The notes beneath the pieces were generated by a model that did not search any database, had not been told where the DNA came from, and saw nothing but the letters and a program-made list of their open reading frames with translations. Source: Microcella alkaliphila (lineage in GTDB: Bacteria > Actinomycetota > Actinomycetes > Actinomycetales > Microbacteriaceae). From it: a stretch of DNA of 64,000 nt. The stretch covers positions 496,001-560,000 of the forward strand of contig NZ_AP017315.1 in NCBI RefSeq assembly GCF_002355395.1, in the 5' to 3' direction. The translations under genes were made by a program, and so were the position numbers. Shown piece by piece: positions 19,299-30,037 of this stretch; the first letter of the stretch is position 1; the number at the start of each line of letters is the position of its first letter.

Positions 19299-20224
19299 CC
19301 GGCCCGGCGCTCGCTCACGACGAGCACTGGCCCCGCGCCGGCGACTGGCCGGCGTGGCGGCCGGGCGAGCGCGCCGACGCGATCCTCGTCGGCCTGCCCA
19401 CGTGGCGCACCTCGCTGTCGCCGACGCGCGCGTACGAGACACCGGCGGCGATCCGCGACGCGCTGCTCCGCTACAGCGCGGATGCTTTGCTCACGCCAGC
19501 GGGCATCCCGCTCGTCGTGCGCGACGCCGGCGACATCGCCGAGCCCGACGGCGACGGTGAGGCGGCGGCCGTGGCTCGCGTCGCGGAGGTGGCCGAGTCG
19601 TGCGACCTCGTGATCGTGCTCGGCGGAGACAACGCCGCGACCGTCCCCGCCGCCCTCGGCGTCTGGGGCGAGAGAATCGGATGCGCGGGGCTCGTCACCC
19701 TCGACGCCCACCACGACCTCCGCGACGGCACCACCAACGGCAGCCCGGTGCGCCGCCTGCTCGACGCGGGGCTCGACGGCTCGCGCGTGGCGCAGCTCGG
19801 CATCGAGCCCCTCGCCAACTCGCGCTTCTACGCCGAGCGTGCGGCGCAGCACCGCATCGCGGTGGTGACCCGCGACGAGCTCGCCCACTCGCAGATCGCC
19901 GCCGAAATGGCTGCCGCGCTCGACCGCGCCGGCTCCGCCGGCGGCCCCGTGCACGTCGACCTCGACCTGGATGTCTGCGATCGTGCGGTCGCGCCGGGAT
20001 GCCCCGCGAGCATCCCTGGGGGAATCAGCGCGTACGAGCTCCGCCGCGCCGCCCACGTGGCCGGCCGCCATCCGGCGGTGCGCAGCATCGACCTGACCGA
20101 ACTCGACGCGAGCGCCGACGCGCCGGACGGGCGCACGGTCCGGCTCGCGGCACTGTGCGTGCTGGAGGCGCTCGCCGGGCTTGCCGCCCGGCCGGCGCCC
20201 CGCGTCGACGAGGTGCCCGCGTGA
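19295..20224 (+). CDS. hutG: Formimidoylglutamase-like ureohydrolase with altered metal ligands
   Basis: 309 aa member of the arginase/agmatinase/formimidoylglutamase fold. By position it should convert N-formimidoylglutamate to glutamate and formamide. Metal motifs visible: [10 protein letters not shown] (Asp137-Asp141) and [17 protein letters not shown] (Asp222-Asp226). The usual GGDH is GGDN (Asn113) and the usual SHG-type motif after the DAHxD block reads TNGSP, so two histidines are replaced by asparagine. The GTG start overlaps hutU (GTGA) and the end overlaps hutI. The operon context makes HutG the best call; an altered metal site or substrate is possible. Confidence 0.82.
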   Translation: MTGPALAHDEHWPRAGDWPAWRPGERADAILVGLPTWRTSLSPTRAYETPAAIRDALLRYSADALLTPAGIPLVVRDAGDIAEPDGDGEAAAVARVAEVAESCDLVIVLGGDNAATVPAALGVWGERIGCAGLVTLDAHHDLRDGTTNGSPVRRLLDAGLDGSRVAQLGIEPLANSRFYAERAAQHRIAVVTRDELAHSQIAAEMAAALDRAGSAGGPVHVDLDLDVCDRAVAPGCPASIPGGISAYELRRAAHVAGRHPAVRSIDLTELDASADAPDGRTVRLAALCVLEALAGLAARPAPRVDEVPA

Positions 20225-21384
20225 GCGTGCTCGTCGACCGCATCGGCCAGCTCGTCACCCTCGACCCGGCCGACCCCGGCCGGCCCGTCCGCCGCGACGC
20301 CGCGCTCGTGATCGACGACGGGCAGGTGGCGTGGGTCGGCGACGCCGCAGACGCGCCCGCCGCTGATGAGCGGCTCGACGCCGACGGCCGGGCGGTGATC
20401 CCCGGCTTCGTCGACAGTCACAATCACCTCGTGTTCGCCGGCGACCGCGCCGACGAGTGGGAGGCGCGCATGACCGGCGCGCCGTACACCGCCGGCGGCA
20501 TTCGACGCACGGTCGAGGCGACGCGCGCCGCCAGCGACGACGAACTGCGCGCGACGCTCGGCCGCCACGTCGCCGAGGCCCACCGCCAGGGCATCACGAC
20601 GCTCGAGGTTAAAAGCGGCTACGGCCTCACCGTCGCCGACGAGGCCCGCGCCGTGCGGCTCGCCCGCGAGGTGGCCGACGAGGTCACGTTCCTCGGTGCC
20701 CACGTCGTGCCCGCCGACCATGCCGACGACCGCCAGGGCTACGTCGACCTCGTCTGCGGCGCCATGCTCGCCGCCTGCGCGCCGCACGCCCGATGGGTCG
20801 ACGTGTTCATCGACTCCGGAGCCTTCACCGTCGACGAGGCCCGCCGCATCCTCACCGCAGGGCGCGAGGCAGGGCTCGGCCTCCGCGTCCACGCCGGCCA
20901 GCTCGCCGCCGACGGCGGAGTCGCCCTCGCCGTCGACCTCGGCGCCGCCAGCGTCGACCACGCCACCCACCTGACCGACGCCGACGTCGACGCGCTCGCC
21001 CGATCATCCACAGTCGCGACGCTGCTGCCGCTCGTCGAATTCTCGACGCGGCAGCCGTATCCGGATGCTCGCCGCCTCATCGACGCGGGAGTCACCGTCG
21101 CGATCGCCACCGACACCAACCCGGGGTCGAACTATTCGAGCTCGATGACCACCGCCATCGCCCTGGCGATCAGAGACATGGGGATGACCCCCCTCGAGGC
21201 GGTGACCGCCGCCACGCGCGGGGGAGCGGCGGCCCTGCGCCGCGACGACATCGGGCACCTCGGGGTGGGGGCGCGGGGTGACCTCGTGGTGCTCGATGCG
21301 CCCGACCATCGGTGGATCGGGTACCGGGTGGGGGTGCCGCTCGTGGCCGAGACGGTTGTCGGCGGAGTGAGGGTGGCGTCCTGA
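20221..21384 (+). CDS. hutI: Imidazolonepropionase
   Basis: 387 aa metal-dependent amidohydrolase turning imidazolonepropionate into N-formimidoylglutamate. The GTG at 20221 overlaps the hutG stop (GTGA); the open frame further upstream is out-of-frame readthrough of hutG. The HxH metal pair lies in [14 protein letters not shown] (His67, His69); further ligands are in [16 protein letters not shown] and IATDTNPGS. With hutH, hutU and hutG it completes the route from histidine to glutamate. No histidine permease gene is present in the window. Confidence 0.97.
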   Translation: MSVLVDRIGQLVTLDPADPGRPVRRDAALVIDDGQVAWVGDAADAPAADERLDADGRAVIPGFVDSHNHLVFAGDRADEWEARMTGAPYTAGGIRRTVEATRAASDDELRATLGRHVAEAHRQGITTLEVKSGYGLTVADEARAVRLAREVADEVTFLGAHVVPADHADDRQGYVDLVCGAMLAACAPHARWVDVFIDSGAFTVDEARRILTAGREAGLGLRVHAGQLAADGGVALAVDLGAASVDHATHLTDADVDALARSSTVATLLPLVEFSTRQPYPDARRLIDAGVTVAIATDTNPGSNYSSSMTTAIALAIRDMGMTPLEAVTAATRGGAAALRRDDIGHLGVGARGDLVVLDAPDHRWIGYRVGVPLVAETVVGGVRVAS

Positions 21385-21439
21385 GCTCGGGCGATGTCGC
21401 TTGTAACTCTTATGGCCGGGTTGCCACAACTGAGGCCGA

Positions 21440-21462
21440 CCGGCGGCCGGGACGGCCGCCGG
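21440..21462. repeat. GC palindrome after hutI
   Basis: CCGGCGGCCG (21440-21449) and CGGCCGCCGG (21453-21462) form a perfect 10-bp stem with a GGA loop. It abuts the larger hairpin at 21462-21514. The gene-free stretch 21385-21929 holds these two hairpins, a leader hairpin and a promoter-like site; no gene was seen in it. Confidence 0.6.
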
Positions 21463-21514
21463 GGCGTGTCGCGGAAACGCCCAGAAATGGGCGTTTCTCT
21501 GACGCGACACGCCC
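21462..21514. repeat. Large two-part intergenic hairpin, REP-like
   Basis: Outer arms GGGCGTGTCGCG (21462-21473) and CGCGACACGCCC (21503-21514) pair perfectly over 12 bp; inner arms GAAACGCCCA (21474-21483) and TGGGCGTTTC (21488-21497) pair over 10 bp around a GAAA tetraloop, leaving a TCTGA bulge on one side only. It would fold as DNA or RNA in either direction and may terminate hut transcription. Its form resembles dispersed intergenic palindromes; only one copy is in this window. Confidence 0.7.
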
Positions 21515-21674
21515 GGGTTGCAGCACCTCCCGGCGTGTGGCAGACTTTCCTAGTTCAATACGCCGCGCCTCGTCGTGCGGCTCACTGCCAGGCAGTGCAT
21601 AGGACGAGCGAACCGCAGGTGCGGAACGCCGGGAACCTAGGCCGCGGGTAGCAGAACACAGCGTAAACCGACCC

Positions 21675-21709
21675 CCTCAGATTCGCAGGTGAATTCCTGC
21701 GCGCTGAGG
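21675..21709 (+). promoter_or_regulatory. Structured element upstream of rpsJ
   Basis: CCTCAG (21675-21680) pairs with CTGAGG (21704-21709) and, inside, CGCAGG (21684-21689) pairs with CCTGCG (21696-21701). A further palindrome CACTGCC-A-GGCAGTG lies at 21583-21597. If transcription of the S10 operon starts upstream of these, they would be part of a leader suitable for ribosomal-protein feedback. No known leader class was recognised. Confidence 0.35.
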
Positions 21710-21830
21710 AGTGCGCGCGAGTGGCCACAACAGCCCATCGCGTACGGGCCGGTGACATGCGGAGATCGCGCACGTTGGTATCCGCCGCTCACAAGAGATT
21801 CACTCTTGCGCGCGGGGCGAAGGCAGCCGG

Positions 21831-21870
21831 TTGACGTTTGACAGAAAAACAGTGGTGCGACAGCGATAGC
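21831..21870 (+). promoter_or_regulatory. Candidate S10 operon promoter
   Basis: Two overlapping -35-like boxes, TTGACG (21831-21836) and a perfect TTGACA (21838-21843), precede a weak -10 candidate GATAGC (21865-21870). The perfect -35 is convincing; the -10 and its spacing (21 bp) are not. It lies about 90 bp upstream of rpsJ. Confidence 0.35.
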
Positions 21871-21929
21871 GCTCCGCGCTGGGTATGGCCTAAGGGCTGC
21901 GCCCAATCCAACAAGGAAGAGAGTTGAGC

Positions 21930-22238
21930 ATGGCGGGACAGAAGATCCGCATTCGACTGAAGTCGTATGACCACGCTGGTCTCGACGCGTCGGCGCGCAA
22001 GATCGTCGACACGGTTACCCGTGCCGGAGCGACCGTCGTGGGCCCCGTGCCCCTCCCCACGGAGAAGAACGTGGTGGCCGTTATCCGTTCGCCCCACAAG
22101 TACAAGGACAGCCGCGAGCACTTCGAGAAGCGCACGCACAAGCGGCTCATCGACATCATTGACCCGACGCCGAAGGCCGTCGACTCGCTCATGCGTCTCG
22201 ACCTGCCCGCCGACGTCAACATCGAGATCAAGCTCTAA
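21930..22238 (+). CDS. rpsJ: 30S ribosomal protein S10
   Basis: 102 aa ([15 protein letters not shown]). ATG 21930 is chosen over TTG 21924 because AAGGAAGAG then has proper spacing and the protein matches the family start. S10 also serves as NusE in transcription antitermination. First gene of the S10 operon; rplC follows after 11 bp. Confidence 0.98.
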   Translation: MAGQKIRIRLKSYDHAGLDASARKIVDTVTRAGATVVGPVPLPTEKNVVAVIRSPHKYKDSREHFEKRTHKRLIDIIDPTPKAVDSLMRLDLPADVNIEIKL

Positions 22239-22249
22239 GGAACCCGGAC

Positions 22250-22900
22250 ATGTCTGCTACTAAGACGACCAAGGGTCTGCTGGGCACGAAGCTCGGCATG
22301 ACGCAGGTGTGGGACGAGAACAACACGCTCGTTCCCGTCACCGTTGTCTCGATCGCCCCGAACGTGGTGACGCAGGTGCGCACCGCCGAGGTCGACGGTT
22401 ACGAGGCCGTGCAGATCGCCTACGGCGCGATCGACCCCCGCAAGGTCACCAAGCCGCTCAGCGGCCACTTCGAGAAGGCCGGCACCACGCCGCGCCGTCA
22501 CCTCACCGAGATCCGCACCGCGGACGCCGCTGAGTACACCCCCGGCCAGGAGCTGACCGTCGACGTGTTCGAGGCCGGCCAGAAAGTCGACGTTGTCGGC
22601 ACCAGCAAGGGCAAGGGCTTCGCCGGCGTCATGAAGCGCCACAACTTCAAGGGTGTCTCCGCTTCGCACGGTGCCCACCGTAACCACCGCAAGCCCGGTT
22701 CGATCGGCGCCTCGGCGACGCCGAGCCGCGTTTTCAAGGGGATGCGCATGGCCGGTCGCATGGGCGGCGAGCGCGTGTCGGTGCTCAACCTCACCGTCCA
22801 CTCGGTTGACGCCGAGAAGGGCCTGCTGCTCATCAAGGGTGCCGTTCCCGGCGCCCGCGGTCGTCTCGTGTTCGTCCGCAACGCCGTGAAGGGGGCGTAA
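22250..22900 (+). CDS. rplC: 50S ribosomal protein L3
   Basis: 216 aa; early 23S assembly protein near the peptidyl-transferase centre. The signature loop [20 protein letters not shown] and GMRMAGRMG are present. An AAGGAA motif lies upstream of the ATG. rplD starts 5 bp after its stop. Confidence 0.99.
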   Translation: MSATKTTKGLLGTKLGMTQVWDENNTLVPVTVVSIAPNVVTQVRTAEVDGYEAVQIAYGAIDPRKVTKPLSGHFEKAGTTPRRHLTEIRTADAAEYTPGQELTVDVFEAGQKVDVVGTSKGKGFAGVMKRHNFKGVSASHGAHRNHRKPGSIGASATPSRVFKGMRMAGRMGGERVSVLNLTVHSVDAEKGLLLIKGAVPGARGRLVFVRNAVKGA

Positions 22901-22905
22901 CCGCC

Positions 22906-23553
22906 ATGGCTACCTCACTCGACATCGTCGACGCCGCCGGCAAGAAGACCGGCTCGGTCGACCTGCCCGCGAACGTGTTCGACGTTCAGACCAACGTGCC
23001 GCTACTGCACCAGGTGGTCGTCGCCCAGCTCGCCGCCGCGCGTCAGGGCACCCACTCGACCAAGACCCGTGGTGAAGTTTCGGGCTCGGGTCGCAAGCCG
23101 TTCAAGCAGAAGGGCACCGGCCGTAGCCGTCAGGGTTCGGTCCGCGCTCCGGAGCACACCGGTGGTGGCACCGTGCACGGCCCGAAGCCGCGCGACTACT
23201 CGCAGCGCACCCCGAAGAAGATGATCGCCGCGGCTCTGCTCGGCGCTCTCTCGGACCGCGCTCGCGGCGACCGCCTGCACATCGTCGAGTCGTTCGGATC
23301 GGACGCCCCCTCGACGAAGGCTGCCGCATCGGTCATCGCCTCGCTCACCGCGGGCCGCAAGGTCCTCGTCGTGATCGAGCGCGACGACGAGCTGGCGCTG
23401 AAGAGCGTCCGCAACCTAAAGGACCTGCACGTCATCACGCCCGACCAGCTGAACGCCTATGACGTTCTGGTCAGCGACGACATCGTCTTCACGAAGTCGG
23501 CGTACGAGGCGTTCGTCGCCAGCAAGACCAAGAAGGAAGAGGTCGAGCGTTGA
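22906..23553 (+). CDS. rplD: 50S ribosomal protein L4
   Basis: 215 aa. Typical loop [20 protein letters not shown], which lines the exit tunnel. L4 is the classical feedback regulator of S10 operons in other bacteria, which makes the structures upstream of rpsJ of interest. It overlaps rplW by 4 bp (TTGA). Confidence 0.99.
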   Translation: MATSLDIVDAAGKKTGSVDLPANVFDVQTNVPLLHQVVVAQLAAARQGTHSTKTRGEVSGSGRKPFKQKGTGRSRQGSVRAPEHTGGGTVHGPKPRDYSQRTPKKMIAAALLGALSDRARGDRLHIVESFGSDAPSTKAAASVIASLTAGRKVLVVIERDDELALKSVRNLKDLHVITPDQLNAYDVLVSDDIVFTKSAYEAFVASKTKKEEVER

Positions 23554-23861
23554 GCATCCACACCACCGCCCAGAACAAGGACCCGCGCGACGTCATCATC
23601 GCGCCGGTCGTGAGCGAGAAGAGCTACGCGCTCATCGACGACGGCAAGTACACCTTCCTCGTTGACCCGCGTGCGAACAAGACGGAGATCAAGTTCGCGA
23701 TCGAGAAGATCTTTGGCGTCAAGGTCGCCTCGGTGAACACGCTCAACCGCTCGGGCAAGACCCGCCGCACCCGCTTCGGCACCGGCAAGCGCAAGGACAC
23801 CAAGCGCGCCATCGTGACCCTGAAGTCGGGCTCCATCGACATCTTCACGGCCGTCGGCTAG
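23550..23861 (+). CDS. rplW: 50S ribosomal protein L23
   Basis: 103 aa tunnel-exit protein that docks trigger factor and SRP. TTG start at 23550 overlapping the rplD stop; AGGAAGAGG upstream supports it, and no better start exists before the family N-terminus ([12 protein letters not shown]). Conserved [19 protein letters not shown] is present. Confidence 0.97.
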   Translation: MSIHTTAQNKDPRDVIIAPVVSEKSYALIDDGKYTFLVDPRANKTEIKFAIEKIFGVKVASVNTLNRSGKTRRTRFGTGKRKDTKRAIVTLKSGSIDIFTAVG

Positions 23862-23878
23862 ACGAAGGACGACAGACA

Positions 23879-24715
<837 letters not shown>

Positions 24716-24730
24716 TAGGAGTCGAGAAGA

Positions 24731-25012
24731 ATGCCTCGCAGTCTCAAGAAGGGCCCGTTCGTCGACGACCACCTGCTTCGCAAGGTGGTCACGCAGAACG
24801 AGACCAACAGCAAGAACGTCATCAAGACCTGGTCGCGCCGTTCGATGATCGTCCCCGCCATGCTCGGGCACACCATCGCCGTGCACGACGGCCGCAAGCA
24901 CATCCCCGTGTTCGTGACCGAGACCATGGTCGGGCACAAGCTCGGCGAGTTCGCGCCCACCCGCACCTTCCGTGGACACGAGAAGGACGACAAGAAGGGT
25001 CGCCGCCGCTAA
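24731..25012 (+). CDS. rpsS: 30S ribosomal protein S19
   Basis: 93 aa; pairs with S13 in the 30S head. Starts [16 protein letters not shown], with [16 protein letters not shown] near the end. Strong AGGAG upstream. Confidence 0.99.
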   Translation: MPRSLKKGPFVDDHLLRKVVTQNETNSKNVIKTWSRRSMIVPAMLGHTIAVHDGRKHIPVFVTETMVGHKLGEFAPTRTFRGHEKDDKKGRRR

Positions 25013-25039
25013 CCGCGGAGGCGAAGAAGGAGGAGAGAA

Positions 25040-25444
25040 ATGGTGGAGTCGATCGCCCGCGTGCGACACATCCGCGTTACCCCCCAGAAGGCCCGTCGCG
25101 TCGTCAACCTGATCCGCGGCAAGCAGGCCCTCGAGGCCCTGGCCATCCTGAAGTTCGCGCCCCAGGGTGCGAGCGAGCCCGTCTACAAGCTCGTCGCGTC
25201 GGCCATCGCCAACGCCCGGGTGAAGGCGGATGCCGAGAACACCTTCCTCGACGAGCAAGACCTGTACGTGTCGCGCGCATTCGTCGACGAGGGAACGACC
25301 CTGAAGCGGTTCCAGCCGCGCGCCCAGGGCCGAGCGTTCCGCATCAACAAGCGCACCAGCCACATCACGGTCGTCCTGTCGACCCCTGACGTGCTGGCTG
25401 CGGCTGAGGGCTCGAGCACCGGCAAGAAGAAGGCGAGCAAGTAG
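25040..25444 (+). CDS. rplV: 50S ribosomal protein L22
   Basis: 134 aa tunnel protein. Conserved [17 protein letters not shown] at the N-terminus and the hairpin loop region ending RTSHITVVL. The C-terminus adds a short Ala/Ser/Lys tail. GGAGGAGAG lies upstream; rpsC starts 2 bp after its stop. Confidence 0.99.
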   Translation: MVESIARVRHIRVTPQKARRVVNLIRGKQALEALAILKFAPQGASEPVYKLVASAIANARVKADAENTFLDEQDLYVSRAFVDEGTTLKRFQPRAQGRAFRINKRTSHITVVLSTPDVLAAAEGSSTGKKKASK

Positions 25445-25446
25445 AC

Positions 25447-26217
25447 ATGGGTCAGAAAGTCAACCCGTACGGTTTCCGTCTCGGAATCACCACCGACCAC
25501 GTGTCGCGCTGGTTCTCCGACAGCACCAAGCCCGGACAGCGCTACTCCGACTACGTGGCGGAGGACGTCAAGATCCGTCGGATGCTCACCACGAGCCTCG
25601 ACCGCGCTGGCGTTGCCCGCATCGAGATCGAGCGCACCCGTGACCGCGTTCGCGTCGACATCCACACCGCTCGCCCGGGCATCGTGATCGGTCGCCGTGG
25701 CGCCGAGGCCGAGCGCATCCGCGCCGACCTCGAGAAGCTCACCGGCAAGCAGATCCAGCTGAACATCCTCGAGGTGAAGAACCCCGAGGCCGAAGCGCAA
25801 CTGGTCGCCCAGGGCATTGCCGAGCAGCTGAGCGCCCGCGTGGCGTTCCGCCGTGCGATGCGCAAGGGTCTGCAGGGCGCACAGCGCGCCGGCGCCAAGG
25901 GCGTTCGCATCCAGGTTTCGGGCCGCCTCGGCGGCGCCGAGATGAGCCGCTCGGAGTTCTACCGCGAGGGTCGTGTGCCGCTGCACACGCTGCGCGCGAA
26001 CATCGACTACGGCTTCTACGAGGCCAAGACCACCTTCGGCCGCATCGGCGTGAAGGTCTGGATCTACAAGGGCGACATCACCAACAAGGAACTCGCTCGC
26101 GAGCAGGCGGCTCAGAAGTCGTCGCGCCCGGAGCGTCGTGACTCGGACCGCGGCGGCCGCCGCGGCGGCCGTCCGGCCGCCGCTGAGGCGCCGGTCGCGG
26201 CCGGAGCGGAAGGCTAG
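25447..26217 (+). CDS. rpsC: 30S ribosomal protein S3
   Basis: 256 aa mRNA-entry protein. A KH domain with [14 protein letters not shown] and the C-terminal S3 domain are present. The last 35 residues or so form an Arg/Gly then Ala/Pro tail ([14 protein letters not shown]), longer than in E. coli but common in actinobacteria. Confidence 0.99.
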   Translation: MGQKVNPYGFRLGITTDHVSRWFSDSTKPGQRYSDYVAEDVKIRRMLTTSLDRAGVARIEIERTRDRVRVDIHTARPGIVIGRRGAEAERIRADLEKLTGKQIQLNILEVKNPEAEAQLVAQGIAEQLSARVAFRRAMRKGLQGAQRAGAKGVRIQVSGRLGGAEMSRSEFYREGRVPLHTLRANIDYGFYEAKTTFGRIGVKVWIYKGDITNKELAREQAAQKSSRPERRDSDRGGRRGGRPAAAEAPVAAGAEG

Positions 26218-26222
26218 GAACA

Positions 26223-26642
26223 ATGCTGATTCCCCGCAAGGTCAAGTACCGCAAGCAGCACCACCCCAAGCGCGGTGGTCACGCAACCGGCGGCACCACC
26301 GTGGCGTTTGGCGAGTTCGGCATCCAGGCCCTCACTCCCGCGTACGTCACCAACCGGCAGATCGAGTCCGCTCGTATCGCCATGACCCGTCACATCAAGC
26401 GTGGTGGAAAGGTGTGGATCAACATCTACCCCGACCGCCCGCTGACCAAGAAGCCGGCCGAAACCCGCATGGGTTCCGGTAAGGGTTCGCCCGAGTGGTG
26501 GGTCGCCAACGTCAAGCCGGGTCGCGTCCTGTTCGAGGTCGCGGGTGTCAGCGAGGAGCTGGCCCGCGAAGCGATGACCCGTGCAATTCACAAGCTGCCC
26601 CTCAAGGCACGCATCATCAAGCGCGAGGAGGGCGACGCGTAA
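26223..26642 (+). CDS. rplP: 50S ribosomal protein L16
   Basis: 139 aa; organises the A-site region of the 50S subunit. Conserved [15 protein letters not shown] and [16 protein letters not shown]. The stop overlaps the rpmC start by one base (TAATG). Confidence 0.99.
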   Translation: MLIPRKVKYRKQHHPKRGGHATGGTTVAFGEFGIQALTPAYVTNRQIESARIAMTRHIKRGGKVWINIYPDRPLTKKPAETRMGSGKGSPEWWVANVKPGRVLFEVAGVSEELAREAMTRAIHKLPLKARIIKREEGDA

Positions 26643-26959
26643 TGGCCGTCGGATCCAAGGAGCTGGCACCCGCCGAGCTCGACACTTTTGAAGACGAGCG
26701 CCTGCTCGACGAGCTGAAGCGCGCGAAGGAAGAGCTGTTCAACCTGCGCTTCCAGGCCGCGACCGGTCAGCTCGAGAGCCACGGCCGCCTGCGCGCCGTG
26801 AAGCGCGACATCGCCCGGATCTACACGGTCATCCGTGAGCGCGAGCTGGGCATCCGTGCCACGCCCGCGCCCATCGAGGCGCCCGAGAAGCCGGCGAAGA
26901 AGTCGACCAAGAAGGCCGATAAGGCCTCGGCCGACGAGAAGACCGAGGAGAACAACTAA
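26642..26959 (+). CDS. rpmC: 50S ribosomal protein L29 with charged C-terminal tail
   Basis: 105 aa. The first 75 residues or so are canonical L29 ([37 protein letters not shown]). The rest is a Lys/Ala/Glu tail ([15 protein letters not shown]); most L29 proteins are 60-80 aa. ATG 26642 overlaps the rplP stop, and the open frame further upstream is spurious. Confidence 0.97.
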   Translation: MAVGSKELAPAELDTFEDERLLDELKRAKEELFNLRFQAATGQLESHGRLRAVKRDIARIYTVIRERELGIRATPAPIEAPEKPAKKSTKKADKASADEKTEENN

Positions 26960-27276
26960 TGGCGACGACCAAGAAGGCTGAGCCCGGCCACGAGTCGGCC
27001 GAGCACGACGTCCGCGACGCCGACGCCCGTGGGTACCGCAAGGCCCGCCGTGGCTACGTCGTCAGCGACAAGATGGACAAGACCATCGTTGTCGAGGTGG
27101 AGGACCGCGTGAAGCACCCGCTCTACGGCAAGGTCATCCGCCGCACCTCCAAGGTGAAGGCTCACGACGAGCAGAACAGCGCCGGCATCGGCGACCTCGT
27201 GCTCATCAACGAGACCCGCCCCCTGTCCGCCACGAAGCGCTGGCGCCTCGTCGAGATCCTCGAGAAGGCCAAGTAG
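26959..27276 (+). CDS. rpsQ: 30S ribosomal protein S17
   Basis: 105 aa. Core S17 begins around residue 27 ([20 protein letters not shown]); the preceding stretch is an acidic/basic extension. Coupled to rpmC by TAATG. It ends the S10 operon; rplN follows after 32 bp. Confidence 0.98.
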   Translation: MATTKKAEPGHESAEHDVRDADARGYRKARRGYVVSDKMDKTIVVEVEDRVKHPLYGKVIRRTSKVKAHDEQNSAGIGDLVLINETRPLSATKRWRLVEILEKAK

Positions 27277-27308
27277 GCCTCCGCCTGCTTGACCCAAAGG
27301 AGTAGGAA

Positions 27309-27677
27309 ATGCTTCAGCAGGAATCCAGAGTCAAGGTCGCCGACAACACCGGCGCCAAGGAGCTGCTCACCATTCGCGTGCTCGGTGGCTCCGGCCGTCG
27401 CTACGCCGGCCTCGGCGACGTGATCGTCGCGACCGTCAAGGACGCGATCCCCGGCGGCAACGTCAAGAAGGGCGACGTCGTCAAGGCCGTCATCGTGCGC
27501 ACGGTCAAGCAGACCCGTCGCGCCGACGGCTCGTACATCAAGTTCGATGAGAACGCCGCCGTGATCCTGAAGAACGACGGAGACCCCCGCGGTACCCGCA
27601 TCTTCGGACCGGTCGGCCGTGAGCTTCGCGACAAGAAGTTCATGAAGATCGTCTCGCTCGCACCGGAGGTGCTGTAA
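27309..27677 (+). CDS. rplN: 50S ribosomal protein L14
   Basis: 122 aa, the standard length; begins [18 protein letters not shown]. First gene of the spc group, preceded by AAAGGAGTAGG. rplX starts 3 bp after its stop. Confidence 0.99.
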   Translation: MLQQESRVKVADNTGAKELLTIRVLGGSGRRYAGLGDVIVATVKDAIPGGNVKKGDVVKAVIVRTVKQTRRADGSYIKFDENAAVILKNDGDPRGTRIFGPVGRELRDKKFMKIVSLAPEVL

Positions 27678-27680
27678 CCC

Positions 27681-28040
27681 ATGGCCAAGATCAAAAAGGG
27701 CGACCTCGTCCAGGTGATCTCGGGCGCGACCGAGGACCGCGGCGGAGACCGCGGCAAGCAGGGTCGCGTCATCGAGGTGCTCGCTGACAAGGACCGCGTC
27801 ATCGTCGAGGGCATCAACCTCGTCACGAAGCACGTGCGCGTCGGCCAGACGCAGCGCGGCACCAAGACCGGCGGCATCGAGACGCACGAGGCGCCCATTC
27901 ACGTCTCGAACGTCGCGGTCGTCGACCCCAAGACCAAGAAGCCCACGCGCATCGGTTACCGCGAGGAAACCGTCGAGAAGAACGGTGTGAAGAAGAGCGT
28001 CCGCGTGCGCTACGCCAAGAAGTCGGGTGAGAAGCTCTAA
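27681..28040 (+). CDS. rplX: 50S ribosomal protein L24
   Basis: 119 aa assembly-initiator protein with a KOW motif ([20 protein letters not shown]) and the conserved [19 protein letters not shown]. The stop overlaps rplE by one base (TAATG). Confidence 0.99.
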   Translation: MAKIKKGDLVQVISGATEDRGGDRGKQGRVIEVLADKDRVIVEGINLVTKHVRVGQTQRGTKTGGIETHEAPIHVSNVAVVDPKTKKPTRIGYREETVEKNGVKKSVRVRYAKKSGEKL

Positions 28041-28627
28041 TGACTGACACCGCTACGGCGCCGGCCAAGATTCAGCCGCGTCTCAAGCAGAAGTACCGCT
28101 CGGAGATCACGAAGCAGCTGACCGACGAGTTCGGCTACACGAACCCCCACCAGGTTCCGAAGATCGTCAAGATCGTCGTGAACACGGGTGTGGGCGAGGC
28201 CGCTCGCGACTCGAAGGTCATCGACGGCGCGATCCGCGACCTGACCCTCATCACGGGTCAGAAGCCGCAGGTCACGAAGGCCCGCAAGTCGATCGCCCAG
28301 TTCAAGCTGCGCGACGGCATGCCGATCGGCGCGCACGTCACGCTGCGTGGCGACCGCGCGTGGGAGTTCATGGACCGTCTCGTGTCGCTCGCGCTGCCGC
28401 GCATCCGCGACTTCCGCGGTCTGAGTGACCGCCAGTTCGACGGCAACGGCAACTACACCTTCGGTCTTACGGAGCAGAGCGTGTTCCACGAGATCGACCA
28501 GGACAAGATCGACCGCGTTCGCGGCTTCGACATCACCGTCGTCACGACCGCGAAGACGGACGACGAGGGTCGCGCCCTGCTGCGCGCTCTCGGCTTCCCC
28601 TTCACGGCCGCCGACGCTCCTCAGTAA
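28040..28627 (+). CDS. rplE: 50S ribosomal protein L5
   Basis: 195 aa 5S rRNA-binding protein ([40 protein letters not shown]). In many bacteria rpsN follows; here a 94-bp spacer leads straight to rpsH. Confidence 0.99.
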   Translation: MTDTATAPAKIQPRLKQKYRSEITKQLTDEFGYTNPHQVPKIVKIVVNTGVGEAARDSKVIDGAIRDLTLITGQKPQVTKARKSIAQFKLRDGMPIGAHVTLRGDRAWEFMDRLVSLALPRIRDFRGLSDRQFDGNGNYTFGLTEQSVFHEIDQDKIDRVRGFDITVVTTAKTDDEGRALLRALGFPFTAADAPQ

Positions 28628-28637
28628 CACTCCACTC

Positions 28638-28687
28638 GGTCCGCATCCGCGGACCCCGATCGCCTAGGTCGGCCCCGGTGTACCGGG
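28638..28687 (+). other. Structured rplE-rpsH spacer lacking rpsN
   Basis: The 94-bp gap holds two hairpins: GGTCCGC-ATCC-GCGGACC (28638-28655) and CCCGGT-GT-ACCGGG (28674-28687). No S14 reading frame is present. Micrococcus luteus is also known to lack S14 from this operon, so the absence fits Micrococcales. The hairpins may adjust translation or mRNA processing between L5 and S8. Confidence 0.5.
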
Positions 28688-28721
28688 TGTCGAAACCGGA
28701 CGAGAACAGGAAACATCCATC

Positions 28722-29120
28722 ATGACGATGACAGATCCGGTCGCAGACATGCTGACCAGACTGCGCAACGCCAACTCGGCGCACCACGAGTCCGTGTCGA
28801 TGCCCAGCTCCAAGCTGAAGACCGGCCTCGCGGAAATCCTCAAGCGCGAGGGCTACATCACCGACTGGGCCGTCGAAGACGCCCGCGTCGGCAAGACCCT
28901 CACCCTGTCGCTGAAGTACGGCCCCAACCGCGAGCGGTCGATTGCCGGCATCAAGCGCGTGTCGAAGCCCGGCCTTCGTGTCTACGCGAAGTCGACCGAG
29001 ATTCCCCACGTTCTGGGTGGCCTCGGCGTCGCGATCCTGTCCACCTCCTCGGGTCTTCTGACCGACCGCGAGGCGACGCAGAAGGGCGTGGGTGGGGAAG
29101 TCCTCGCCTACGTGTGGTGA
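28722..29120 (+). CDS. rpsH: 30S ribosomal protein S8
   Basis: 132 aa ([17 protein letters not shown]). ATG 28722 is favoured over ATG 28728 by its distance from AGGAAA at 28708-28713. S8 is the classical feedback regulator of spc operons in other bacteria. rplF follows after 6 bp. Confidence 0.99.
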   Translation: MTMTDPVADMLTRLRNANSAHHESVSMPSSKLKTGLAEILKREGYITDWAVEDARVGKTLTLSLKYGPNRERSIAGIKRVSKPGLRVYAKSTEIPHVLGGLGVAILSTSSGLLTDREATQKGVGGEVLAYVW

Positions 29121-29126
29121 TCCGTC

Positions 29127-29663
29127 ATGTCACGTATTGGACGCATGCCGATCGACATCCCCGGGGGAGTCGACGTGAAGATCGACGGCCAGGCCGTCAC
29201 CGTCAAGGGCCCGAAGGGTGAGCTGTCGCTCACCGTGGCGAGCCCCATCGAGGTCGCTATCGAGGAGGGCCAGGTCGTCGTGACCCGTCCCGACGACGAG
29301 CGCAACTCGCGCTCGCTGCACGGCCTGACCCGCACGCTGATCGCGAACCAGATCATCGGCGTGACGCAGGGCTACTCGAAGGGTCTCGAGGTCGTCGGCA
29401 CCGGTTACCGTGTGCAGGCCAAGGGTTCCTCGGTCGAGTTCGCACTCGGCTTCTCACACCCGGTGACGGTCGACCCGCCCGCGGGCATCACGTTCACCGT
29501 CGAAGGCAACAACAAGCTCACCGTCAGCGGCATCGACAAGCAGGCCGTGGGCGAGGTCGCCGCGAACATTCGCAAGATCCGCAAGCCCGAGCCGTACAAG
29601 GGCAAGGGCATCCGCTACGCGGGCGAGGTCGTTCGCCGCAAGGCCGGAAAGGCTGGTAAGTAA
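29127..29663 (+). CDS. rplF: 50S ribosomal protein L6
   Basis: 178 aa; begins [15 protein letters not shown], and the C-terminal [20 protein letters not shown] is diagnostic. Two bp separate it from rplR. Confidence 0.99.
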   Translation: MSRIGRMPIDIPGGVDVKIDGQAVTVKGPKGELSLTVASPIEVAIEEGQVVVTRPDDERNSRSLHGLTRTLIANQIIGVTQGYSKGLEVVGTGYRVQAKGSSVEFALGFSHPVTVDPPAGITFTVEGNNKLTVSGIDKQAVGEVAANIRKIRKPEPYKGKGIRYAGEVVRRKAGKAGK

Positions 29664-29665
29664 CC

Positions 29666-30037
29666 ATGGGTCTCGGTACTCGAGGGAAGAGCAAGACGGC
29701 CGCGAAGAGCCGTCGCCACGCGCGTCTGCGCAAGCGGGTCGTGGGCACGGCCGAGCGTCCCCGTCTCGTCGTGACGCGCTCGGCGCGCCACGTGTTCGTG
29801 CAGATCGTCGACGACAGCAAGGGTCACACCCTCGCCAGCGCGTCGACCATGGAGGGCGACCTCCGCACGTTCGACGGCGACAAGACCGCGAAGGCGCGCA
29901 AGGTGGGCGAGCTGCTCGCCGAGCGTGCGAAGAATGCCGGTGTGGAGGCAGTCGTCTTCGACCGGGGTGGTAACCGTTACGCCGGACGCGTTGCGGCGAT
30001 CGCCGATGGAGCGCGAGAGGCAGGGTTGAGCCTGTGA
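29666..30037 (+). CDS. rplR: 50S ribosomal protein L18
   Basis: 123 aa 5S rRNA-binding protein ([39 protein letters not shown]). Overlaps rpsE by 4 bp (GTGA). Confidence 0.99.
   Translation: MGLGTRGKSKTAAKSRRHARLRKRVVGTAERPRLVVTRSARHVFVQIVDDSKGHTLASASTMEGDLRTFDGDKTAKARKVGELLAERAKNAGVEAVVFDRGGNRYAGRVAAIADGAREAGLSL

Noticed and set aside
17460-19442. A 660-codon reverse frame over hutU
   Set aside because: Shadow of hutU with a biased composition and no motif.
21541-21660. Possible tRNA or small RNA gene between hutI and rpsJ
   Set aside because: No cloverleaf, no GTTC-type T-loop with matching acceptor stem, and no CCA end could be built.
21924-21929. TTG start for rpsJ
   Set aside because: It is too close to the AAGGAAGAG motif, and the family N-terminus begins at the following ATG.
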